From Bacteroidales bacterium (GTDB lineage: Bacteria; Bacteroidota; Bacteroidia; Bacteroidales; Tenuifilaceae), in NCBI GenBank assembly GCA_008933525.1, contig WBUV01000154.1:1-7313 (forward strand): a stretch of 7,313 nucleotides of DNA. Direction: 5' to 3'. How positions within the stretch are numbered: the first letter of the stretch is position 1; each line of letters starts with the position of its first letter. Below the pieces are notes generated by a model, which was not told the origin of the DNA, searched no databases, and saw only the letters and a program-made list of their open reading frames with translations. The position numbers were made by a program, and so were the translations under genes. Shown piece after piece: positions 1 to 6,313 of the stretch.

Positions 1-1
1 C

Positions 2-298
2 GGCAATATCGGACTGCTTATAAACTATGCTAGGCTGGGTGTTGAGGTGGAGATAGTTTCCGATACAGGAATTTTAAAACCATTAATGAAATCGGCCAAG
101 TTAGAAAGTTATATGGGGCAGCAGGTATCCATTTTCTCCTCAAATAACGAAACCATTGTTTATACTAAGAATCTTAAGTATCCAATTGTGAATCAAAAAA
201 TCCCTGAATGGTGGATGGGTACACTGAACGAGAGTTTGGGCGATTGGTTTGAGCTGGTTTTTGCTCCAGGTCCCGTTATTGTCTATCAAAAATTTTAA
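2..298 (+). CDS. C-terminal part of an unidentified protein (5' end outside the window)
   Basis: The reading frame is open from the first complete codon of the window to a TAA at 296-298, giving 98 visible residues. It begins mid-protein (GNIGLLINYARLG...), and the GTG at 47 is an internal valine rather than a start. I do not recognise the family. The visible part looks like a small soluble alpha/beta domain: alternating strand-like segments (VEVEIVSD, QVSIFSS, FELVFAPGPVIVYQKF) around a Trp-rich turn (PEWWMG). It has no obvious membrane segment, no Cys/His metal cluster and no recognisable catalytic motif. The protein ends on a hydrophobic strand, as a complete domain would, so the stop is probably genuine. 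No clear terminator hairpin follows, and the next gene starts 132 bases downstream on the same strand with its own candidate promoter. Read-through into that gene therefore cannot be excluded. That this is a coding sequence is fairly sure; its function is unknown. Confidence 0.75.
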   Translation, partial: GNIGLLINYARLGVEVEIVSDTGILKPLMKSAKLESYMGQQVSIFSSNNETIVYTKNLKYPIVNQKIPEWWMGTLNESLGDWFELVFAPGPVIVYQKF

Positions 299-310
299 AC
301 TTGCTTTCAT

Positions 311-349
311 TTTGTAATGTCTGTAATGCTTTGCTTATCAATTTGTAAT
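311..349. repeat. Short TTTGTAAT / TGTAATG repeats in the intergenic leader
   Basis: The octamer TTTGTAAT occurs at 311-318 and again at 342-349, 31 bases apart (about three helical turns). A related TGTAATG copy occurs at 313-319 and 322-328, nine bases apart. They lie in the AT-rich gap between the partial gene and the KAS III gene, upstream of the candidate promoter. They could be operator half-sites, but AT-rich intergenic DNA yields such short matches by chance, so confidence is low. Confidence 0.15.
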
Positions 350-370
350 TTTATTTTTACCGATTAACAC

Positions 371-400
371 TTGGAAATTAATTGCAAATTGTTACTTTTA
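371..400 (+). promoter_or_regulatory. Candidate Bacteroidetes-type promoter for the KAS III gene
   Basis: TACTTTTA at 393-400 matches the Bacteroidetes -7 consensus TAnnTTTG except at the last base. A TTG at 371-373 sits 19 bases upstream, where the -33 TTTG-like element is expected. The -7 element ends exactly 30 bases before the ATG at 431, implying a short leader of roughly 20-25 nt. No Shine-Dalgarno sequence precedes the ATG, as is usual in this phylum. The call was made by eye and is unsupported by transcript data. Confidence 0.4.
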
Positions 401-430
401 CATCGGGACTAAACAAACGTTTTACGCATT

Positions 431-1507
431 ATGAAGTACATTAATTCCGTAATTACCGGAACGGGTAGTTATATTCCTTCCGTAAGGGTGAGCAATAAAG
501 AGTTTGCTCGCCACATCTTTTTTAATAAGGATGAATCGGCCATTGAAACTTTGGTTGAAGAGGTAATATCGAAGTTTAAGGATATTACTGGAATTGAGGA
601 GCGACGTTGGGCTACCGATGATCAGTGCGCTTCACACATTGCCGCAATTGCTGCCGAAGAGGCCATTAAGTCGGCCGGCATCGATCGCGAAACTATCGAC
701 CAGATTATTGTTGCGCATAACTTTGGCGATGTTAAAAGTGATACCATCCAAACCGATGGTGTGCCTAGTTTAGCATCAAGAGTAAAGCATTTGCTGAATA
801 TTAAAAATACATCGTGCATTCCTTACGATATTTTATTTGGTTGCCCAGGTTGGATTCAGGGTGTAATTCAGGCCGATTCCTATATCAAATCAGGATTGGC
901 TAAGCGTTGCTTGGTAATTGGTACAGAAACATTGTCGAGAGTGATTGATAAACATGACCGCGATTGTATGATTTTTGCCGATGGGGCAGGGGCAACCATT
1001 GTTGAAGCGGTTGAATCCGACGAAAAGGTTGGTATTATTTCCACTGCAATGATGTCGCATGCTGGACCAGAAGTCGACTATCTTTATATGGGCAAATCAT
1101 ACCATCCCGATGCTGATCCCAAAGTTCGTTACATTAAAATGGATGGGCGGAAAATCTATGAGTATTCGTTGGTGAATGTCCCTGCCGCAATGAAAATTGC
1201 TATGGATAAATCGGGGATTCCTGCCGAAGAACTTAAGAAGATTATTATTCATCAGGCCAACGAGAAGATGGATGAGGCAATTGTAGTGCGTTTTATTCGT
1301 CAATGTAAATTGAGCAAAACATCGGCTGAGTTAATGCCTATGAGCATTAAGGAGTTGGGTAATAGCTCGGTGGCAACCATTCCTACTTTATACGATTTAA
1401 TCCTTCGCAATAAGGTTGAAAATCATAAAATTGACAAGGGCGATATCATTATGTTTGCTTCAGTAGGTGCTGGAATGAATATCAATGCAATTGTTTATAA
1501 GCAGTAG
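431..1507 (+). CDS. 3-oxoacyl-ACP synthase III (KAS III / FabH) family condensing enzyme
   Basis: This thiolase-fold enzyme of 358 residues probably catalyses a decarboxylative Claisen condensation of an acyl primer with malonyl-ACP in the cytoplasm. The KAS III triad is complete: Cys138 in FGCPGW, His274 in IIHQAN and Asn311 in LGNSSVATIP. Other family marks are GTGSYIP (10-16), TGIEERR (53-59), FADGAGA (182-188) and the C-terminal FASVGAGM (342-349). It is about 40 residues longer than E. coli FabH (317). Extra residues lie between Asn22 and Gly54 and again at 95-112, both next to the primer entrance. Compared with the remembered E. coli sequence, the CoA-clamping Trp32 and Arg36 positions fall on Lys48 and Ile52, while Arg151 is kept as Arg177. 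It may therefore be a paralogue with a different primer or donor rather than the housekeeping FabH, so I give no gene symbol. No ACP, fabD or fabG lies nearby; the gene stands alone with its own candidate promoter and a terminator hairpin 24 bases after the stop. The family call is firm, the substrate unknown. Confidence 0.93.
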   Translation: MKYINSVITGTGSYIPSVRVSNKEFARHIFFNKDESAIETLVEEVISKFKDITGIEERRWATDDQCASHIAAIAAEEAIKSAGIDRETIDQIIVAHNFGDVKSDTIQTDGVPSLASRVKHLLNIKNTSCIPYDILFGCPGWIQGVIQADSYIKSGLAKRCLVIGTETLSRVIDKHDRDCMIFADGAGATIVEAVESDEKVGIISTAMMSHAGPEVDYLYMGKSYHPDADPKVRYIKMDGRKIYEYSLVNVPAAMKIAMDKSGIPAEELKKIIIHQANEKMDEAIVVRFIRQCKLSKTSAELMPMSIKELGNSSVATIPTLYDLILRNKVENHKIDKGDIIMFASVGAGMNINAIVYKQ

Positions 1508-1530
1508 TGTTTAGTTTGTTGTGTTTGGAG

Positions 1531-1566
1531 ATAAAGAAAAGCAAGGAAACCCTTGCTTTTCTTTAT
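1531..1566. terminator. Bidirectional intrinsic terminator between convergent genes
   Basis: A perfect 16-bp inverted repeat (arms 1531-1546 and 1551-1566, with GCAAGG/CCTTGC at the tip) encloses the 4-base loop AAAC. Its lower stem is an A/G-rich run facing a T/C-rich run, so either strand's transcript has a U-rich 3' arm. It lies 24 bases after the KAS III stop and 4 bases beyond the amidase stop on the other strand. It can therefore end both convergent transcripts. Confidence 0.88.
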
Positions 1567-1570
1567 TGTT

Positions 1571-3154
1571 TTACCTGTACTCCGGCTTGATTCTGTGCTT
1601 TGTTGCCTGTTCGTAGGAGTATGCAATCTCAATTAATACAGGTTCGCTCCAGGCTCGGCCAAAGATTGATATTCCAACTGGTAAACCATCAATATTTCCC
1701 ATTGGTACAGAAATATTAGGATATCCTGCAATTGCTGCGTACGATGAGCTGCTACCTAAAAAGTTATCGCCATTTATTTGGTCGGTTTTCCAGGCGGGAG
1801 CACCTGTTGGTGCAATAAGCGCATCAAGTTTATTGGCGTTCATAACCTTGTCTATTCCATTCTCACGAATTCCTTTCATCATCAATGTAAGTGCTTTTTT
1901 GTATTCATCGGATTCAATATCGCCTTTTGATTGAGCCATAGCTAGCAGTTGTTGGTCGAAATATCTTAGTTCAACAGAGTCTTTCAGGTTAAAAGCAATT
2001 AGTTCTTCAACGCTTTTGATTGGTGCATTATCACCTAAAGTAGCAAAGTACTTGTTTAGCCCATCCTTAAATTCAAAAAGCATTACTTCGAACGAGGCGT
2101 TGTTTATTTCCCGTTGAATTGGAAATGATATTTCAATCACCTCGGCACCAGCATTCTTCATGTCAGCAACTGCTTTTTTCATTAATGTATCTACTTTATG
2201 ATGAAATCCTGAGATATTTGTCAGTAATCCAATCCTTTTTCCTTTAAGTCCGTCAGGTTTTAGAAACTGGGTATAATCAGTGAATGTTGTTGCATTAGGA
2301 TCGAGTGTTTTCGAGTCGCTTGGGTCAACTCCCACCATTACGCCAAGACTTATGGCTGCATCTTCAACTGATCGTGCCATTGGGCCTGGGGTGTCCTGGG
2401 TGAATGAAATTGGGATAATACCAGTTCGGCTAATCAATCCTACAGTAGGTTTTATTCCAACTATTCCGTTGTTATTCGATGGGCAAACTATTGAACCGTT
2501 AGTTTCGGTTCCAATCGCAAAGGCGCAGAGATTTGCCGATACAGCAACGCCAGAGCCCGAACTCGATCCGCAAGGGTTTCTATCTAATTCGTAAGGGTTC
2601 CGTGTTTGTCCACCAACTCCGCTCCATCCGCTCGATGATAGGTTTGCCCTAAAATTTGCCCATTCGCTTAGGTTTGATTTTGCAATAATTACAGCGCCAG
2701 CCTCCCTTAGTTTTGCTGCTACCCAGCTATCTTTCCCAACAAATGAGTTTTTAAGAACAACTGCGCCTGCAGTGGTTGGCATATTGTCCTTTGTGTCGAT
2801 GTTATCCTTTAAAATAACTGGAATTCCATGCAAGGGGCCTCTGGATTTTCCCTCAGCAAGTTCTTTGTCTAACTCCTCGGCTATTTTAAGAGCATCGGGG
2901 TTTACGGCGATAATTGCGTTTAGTTTTGGGCCATTTTTATCGATTTCCTCGATTCTAGAGAGGTAATCGGTAACCACTTTTGTAATGGTAAATTTACCTT
3001 CCTTATAACCTTGCTGTAGTTGACCAATGGTTATTTCTTCGAGATACGAAGTGTCGTTGGATTTCTTTTTGTCAGTTTCAGCACAGGATACTATTGATGA
3101 GAATAGAAGGATTGTAATAAATATCCTGAATAGAGGTGTGCTAATTTTTCTCAT
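1571..3154 (-). CDS. Amidase-signature family lipoprotein (exported amidase)
   Basis: This amidase of 527 residues hydrolyses a C-N amide bond through a Ser-cisSer-Lys triad. The visible triad is Lys116 in VILKDNID, cis-Ser197 in the CGSSSGSG loop and nucleophile Ser221 in TETNGSIVCP. The 24-residue gap between the two serines equals that in fatty acid amide hydrolase and peptide amidase. The N-terminus has a basic n-region (Arg2, Lys3), a hydrophobic core at about 8-22 and a lipobox SIVSC with Cys24. The mature protein should thus be lipid-anchored in the envelope rather than cytoplasmic like GatA. After Cys24 comes AETDKKK, a weak match to the acidic surface-export signals of Bacteroidetes, so which face it occupies is open. 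The RNPCGSSSGSGVAV context resembles peptide amidases, suggesting C-terminal peptide amides or similar amides as substrates, but this is inference. The ATG at 3154 is preferred because it gives a proper lipoprotein signal. The gene is monocistronic, convergent with the KAS III gene and 129 bases downstream of the M16 peptidase gene. Confidence 0.93.
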   Translation of the reverse strand: MRKISTPLFRIFITILLFSSIVSCAETDKKKSNDTSYLEEITIGQLQQGYKEGKFTITKVVTDYLSRIEEIDKNGPKLNAIIAVNPDALKIAEELDKELAEGKSRGPLHGIPVILKDNIDTKDNMPTTAGAVVLKNSFVGKDSWVAAKLREAGAVIIAKSNLSEWANFRANLSSSGWSGVGGQTRNPYELDRNPCGSSSGSGVAVSANLCAFAIGTETNGSIVCPSNNNGIVGIKPTVGLISRTGIIPISFTQDTPGPMARSVEDAAISLGVMVGVDPSDSKTLDPNATTFTDYTQFLKPDGLKGKRIGLLTNISGFHHKVDTLMKKAVADMKNAGAEVIEISFPIQREINNASFEVMLFEFKDGLNKYFATLGDNAPIKSVEELIAFNLKDSVELRYFDQQLLAMAQSKGDIESDEYKKALTLMMKGIRENGIDKVMNANKLDALIAPTGAPAWKTDQINGDNFLGSSSSYAAIAGYPNISVPMGNIDGLPVGISIFGRAWSEPVLIEIAYSYEQATKHRIKPEYR

Positions 3155-3184
3155 AGTGCTTGGTTAAGTTGGTTTTGAATATGA

Positions 3185-3215
3185 CCAATTTACCATTTAT
3201 ATGGTTTAATATCAA
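3185..3215 (-). promoter_or_regulatory. Candidate promoter for the amidase gene
   Basis: On the minus strand, TAAATTGG (3192 down to 3185) is an imperfect TAnnTTTG -7 element. A TTG at 3215-3213 stands 20 bases upstream as the -33 element. The -7 element ends exactly 30 bases before the amidase ATG. The -33 element starts only about ten bases beyond the hairpin that ends the upstream peptidase gene, which fits independent transcription. The matches are imperfect and were picked by eye. Confidence 0.35.
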
Positions 3216-3224
3216 GTAACCGAA

Positions 3225-3264
3225 AAACATAAAGGGAGTAGCAAGCGCTACTCCCTTTATGTTT
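3225..3264 (-). terminator. Intrinsic terminator of the M16 peptidase gene
   Basis: A perfect 18-bp inverted repeat (arms 3225-3242 and 3247-3264, core GGGAGTAGC/GCTACTCCC) has a 4-base loop. Read on the minus strand it begins 19 bases after the peptidase stop codon, and the 3' arm ends in TTTATGTTT followed by TTCG. The symmetric A/T flanks mean it could also stop plus-strand transcription. Confidence 0.88.
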
Positions 3265-3283
3265 GATGCCTTGTAGGTTAATC

Positions 3284-6172
3284 TTAGTTGGTGAAAATAA
3301 TATCTTCTTTGAGTTCAACTATTTTACCATATTTGGCAAGTTCCTTCATGTCAATCTGCTTTTTATCGCCAACAATCATGTAAACAGTTGGTTTGTTTTG
3401 CATTTTGCTTTTATAGAATTGTTTGATGGTTTCCCACTCCAACGATTTATACATAGGCAATTTAATTAATGCTGGATCGGTGTCGAAACCAAGATTTTTC
3501 CATCGTTCTATTGCCGATGCTAATCCCCTAAAACTTGGACGACCAGTTTGTGAACCTAGTTCAAGGTGATTTTTAATCATTTCAACTCTTTCGGTTTTCT
3601 CTGGCATTTGGCGGATTAATCCGTTAAAAGTTTCCATTGCCGTTAAGGTTTTATCGGCCTGCGTACCTGTGTAACCAACAAAATTTACTGGACTTCCTTT
3701 TGCTCTTGGAAAACGGAAACTTCCGCCAGCAGAGTATGCCAATGAACGGTATTCTCTAATTTCCTGTAGTATAAGCCCAGAGAAACCTCCGCCAAAATAA
3801 TCGTTAAACGCTTCAATTGCTACTGCATCTTGAGGTTGGAATGGCTCGCCGTTTACAAATACAAACATTTTGCTTTGGCGTGCTTTGGCTTTATTTACAA
3901 ATAGAATTGTATTCTCGGAGTATTGATTTGTAGGTTTATCCAGAGGAGTATTATCTACCTTGGAGTTTTCGGCTAATGGTAAGTTCTTTTCAATTAGCTG
4001 GGCAACATCTTGCGACGAAGTTTTCCCACTATATCGAACCTGAACGGGGTATTCTGTTGCCTGCTTAAATGCGCTGGTTAGCTCAATGGCTTGAAGTTTT
4101 TTCATGTCGCTTTTTGAGAGTCGATCAATATAGCTCGATTTATTACCATATAGTCCGTACTCAAATAAAGCTTGAGCAACATTGTCGGGCTCAGATTTTT
4201 CCATTTTACGGTTTGTGAATTCACCGTCAACAATGGTTTTAACTTTTGCTTGTTCCAATTTGGGATCTTTCATAAGTAGACCAACCAATTCGATGCTCCG
4301 TGCCAAGTTGTTTTCTATTCCCTGAATATCTATGTAGGTGTTTGTTTCATCGGCCCAAACGTTGTACGATGTGCCAATTTTTGCAAATTCCAATTTAAGT
4401 TGGTTAACATTGTAATCTCCAGCACCGCTCATCGAAATGCCCTGGTTAGCATACTTCAGCATCGGTATTGCACTTTTACCCACCTTAAGGTTGATAGTTA
4501 AAGAAAAGACATCGTTTAGCTGATTTTCAACCTTAGTAAGGCTATGGCTGCCCTTTAGCGATACTTTCTCAACATCCTTGTCGAAATCAATTAGTTTTAG
4601 GTTTGGCGACTTGGATTGGATACTAGAAAAATGGTTAGCGTATTCGCTTTTTGCGTTTGCATTTGCAAGCAAAGGCTTGTAACCTGGCTTCTGAATTTTT
4701 TCCTTTTTAGGAAAGCCCATTTTTGAGTAAAAAGCAATATAGTTGGGTCCAAAAATCTGATTTGCCAGCTCAACAATATCTGCTTTGGTTATATTCCTGA
4801 TTTTGTTAGGGTAATCAAATGCTTCATCTATTGATTGGTCCTTAACAAATGCTTGACTTATAAATAGTGCTCTACCTTGAATATTCTCCATGCTGGTGAC
4901 ATGCTGGCGATACATTTCTTGTTTAATAGCATCAATCATCGATTCGTCAAAATCACCTTTTTTAAGTTTTTCAATCTCAGCTAAAGCAACTGCCTCGGCA
5001 TTTTCAAGACTTTGACCAACAATTTTAGGCACAGTAAATAGAATAATAGCACCGTAATCCTGATATGGCATTTGCATGGCTTGCGCCATAAGCACTTTGC
5101 CATCAATTGAGAGTCGGTCGAGTAGACCTGTGGAGTAGCTGTTGTTGAGTAATCGGGTAATAATTTCGGTAGTTAGCGTTTTTTCATCCTTGCTCGATGG
5201 AGCTCTATATCCAAAAAGTCCAACCTTTATTGGTGTCAGTTTCGCTTGGTAAAACTCTCTACCATTGAATGGTTTTTCATCCCAAGTTCTTTGCTGAGGC
5301 AGTTCACCCTTAATCCATTTGCCAAACTTTTCCTCAATTATTGGAAGAATTTCTTCCGAGTTAAAGTCGCCCGAAAGCACCAATGCCATGTTGTTAGGTA
5401 CATAGTATGTTTTGAAGAACTCGTACATCTTTGTAAGCGAAGGATTTTTTAAATCTTCAACTGTGCCAATAATGGTTTGCTGTCCGTATGGATGGCTTTT
5501 AAAGAAATTTTTCTGAAATGCTTCGAGTAGGCGAGTTTGAAATTGATCGTTATATAAATTTTTTTCCTCGTAAACAACCTCAAGTTCTGCTTGAAAACTT
5601 CTGAACACAGGTTCTGAAAAGCGATGGGCGTAAAGGTCGATCCATTTTTCAACTTGGTTCGATGGGAATTTGTTGTAGTAAACGGTGTAATCGGGTCCAG
5701 TTCCAGCATTGATGTTTGAACCACCCATTTCGTTTATTAAATTGTTCATCTCGTTCGGAATTGCATACTCTGCAGCCTTAAGCGATTCCTCGTTAATGGC
5801 TTTCTGGATTTCGGTACGTTTTGCCTCGTCCTTTGTTTTGCCCAGCTCATCGTAGAGCTCAAATATTTTATCGATATGTGGTTTCTCCTTTTCCCAGCTT
5901 ATTGTGCCAAGGGTGGTGGTTCCTTTAAAAAGCATATGCTCTTGGTAGTGCGCCATTCCTGTTGCATCGGAGGGGTCGTTTTTGCCTCCAGCCTTAACTA
6001 TAACTAAACCAAATACCTCTGGTTGTGAATGGTTTTCGTCGAGTATTACTTTAAGACCATTGCTTAATGTGAACTGCTTAATTCCGTGGTTAACTTTTTC
6101 AACTTCTTGTGAAATACTCCAAATTGGAGAAATCAGTAAAAGTCCTATCAATAGAATTTTTAATCGTTTCAT
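3284..6172 (-). CDS. Secreted M16 (pitrilysin/insulinase) family zinc metallopeptidase
   Basis: This single chain of 962 residues is a zinc peptidase of the two-half M16 type, which typically degrades peptides inside a closed clam-shell chamber. The inverted zinc motif is HYQEH at 75-79: His75 and His79 bind zinc and Glu78 is the base. The third ligand is probably Glu203 in EVVYEEK (198-204). HPYGQQTIIG (227-236) and YYVPNNMALVLSGDF (256-270) are typical of the first M16 half. The second half lacks HxxEH but carries the substrate-binding Arg/Tyr motif REYRSLAY (806-813). Residues 1-21 form a signal peptide (MKRLK, then a hydrophobic core), with likely cleavage near SIS|QE. No Cys sits at the cleavage point, so it should be periplasmic or secreted rather than lipid-anchored. 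The gap from His79 to the Glu ligand is about 124 residues, some 50 more than in pitrilysin; the extra segment (about 90-145) is charged and helical. The ATG at 6172 follows an A-rich stretch (TAAAAAAA) instead of a Shine-Dalgarno sequence. The gene has its own terminator and candidate promoter. Confidence 0.95.
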   Translation of the reverse strand: MKRLKILLIGLLLISPIWSISQEVEKVNHGIKQFTLSNGLKVILDENHSQPEVFGLVIVKAGGKNDPSDATGMAHYQEHMLFKGTTTLGTISWEKEKPHIDKIFELYDELGKTKDEAKRTEIQKAINEESLKAAEYAIPNEMNNLINEMGGSNINAGTGPDYTVYYNKFPSNQVEKWIDLYAHRFSEPVFRSFQAELEVVYEEKNLYNDQFQTRLLEAFQKNFFKSHPYGQQTIIGTVEDLKNPSLTKMYEFFKTYYVPNNMALVLSGDFNSEEILPIIEEKFGKWIKGELPQQRTWDEKPFNGREFYQAKLTPIKVGLFGYRAPSSKDEKTLTTEIITRLLNNSYSTGLLDRLSIDGKVLMAQAMQMPYQDYGAIILFTVPKIVGQSLENAEAVALAEIEKLKKGDFDESMIDAIKQEMYRQHVTSMENIQGRALFISQAFVKDQSIDEAFDYPNKIRNITKADIVELANQIFGPNYIAFYSKMGFPKKEKIQKPGYKPLLANANAKSEYANHFSSIQSKSPNLKLIDFDKDVEKVSLKGSHSLTKVENQLNDVFSLTINLKVGKSAIPMLKYANQGISMSGAGDYNVNQLKLEFAKIGTSYNVWADETNTYIDIQGIENNLARSIELVGLLMKDPKLEQAKVKTIVDGEFTNRKMEKSEPDNVAQALFEYGLYGNKSSYIDRLSKSDMKKLQAIELTSAFKQATEYPVQVRYSGKTSSQDVAQLIEKNLPLAENSKVDNTPLDKPTNQYSENTILFVNKAKARQSKMFVFVNGEPFQPQDAVAIEAFNDYFGGGFSGLILQEIREYRSLAYSAGGSFRFPRAKGSPVNFVGYTGTQADKTLTAMETFNGLIRQMPEKTERVEMIKNHLELGSQTGRPSFRGLASAIERWKNLGFDTDPALIKLPMYKSLEWETIKQFYKSKMQNKPTVYMIVGDKKQIDMKELAKYGKIVELKEDIIFTN

Positions 6173-6202
6173 TTTTTTTAGGGTTATTGATTATGATTAC
6201 AG

Positions 6203-6234
6203 CGAAAGTAACGATTATTTCTTACATATTAAAA
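6203..6234 (-). promoter_or_regulatory. Candidate promoter for the M16 peptidase gene
   Basis: On the minus strand, TACTTTCG (6210 down to 6203) matches the -7 consensus TAnnTTTG at all but one fixed base. A TTTT at 6234-6231 stands 20 bases upstream and is a weak -33 element. The -7 element ends exactly 30 bases before the ATG. It lies between the ilvE terminator and the peptidase start, where a promoter is needed. The -33 match is poor. Confidence 0.35.
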
Positions 6235-6257
6235 ATGAGGTTAATTAGTGCTCAATA

Positions 6258-6289
6258 AAAAAACCTCTGCTTAACGGCAGAGGTTTTTT
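6258..6289 (-). terminator. Intrinsic terminator of ilvE
   Basis: A 13-bp perfect inverted repeat (arms 6258-6270 and 6277-6289) with core CCTCTGC/GCAGAGG has a 6-base loop. Read on the minus strand, the stem runs into seven T residues (6263 down to 6257), a classical intrinsic terminator. It starts 24 bases after the ilvE stop codon. The A-run on the opposite flank would make it work in both directions. Confidence 0.9.
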
Positions 6290-6313
6290 GTCAGTATTTA
6301 CTATATGGTTAAA

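Noticed and set aside
47..298. GTG at 47 as the start of a complete 83-residue protein
   Set aside because: The frame is open upstream to the window edge with protein-like sequence (GNIGLLINYARLG), so this is the tail of a longer gene.
2280..2594. Plus-strand open frame of 104 codons inside the amidase gene
   Set aside because: It is antisense to the conserved catalytic core of the amidase; its sequence follows from that coding strand and resembles no protein.
3225..3264. Perfect 18-bp inverted repeat as a mobile-element end or structured RNA
   Set aside because: Its place 19 bases after a stop codon, the short loop and the flanking T-run fit an intrinsic terminator; no transposase or target duplication is present.
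5449..5724. Minus-strand open frame of 91 codons inside the M16 gene
   Set aside because: It is in another frame of the same strand, across conserved M16 motifs (HPYG, EVVYEE), and has no start context of its own.
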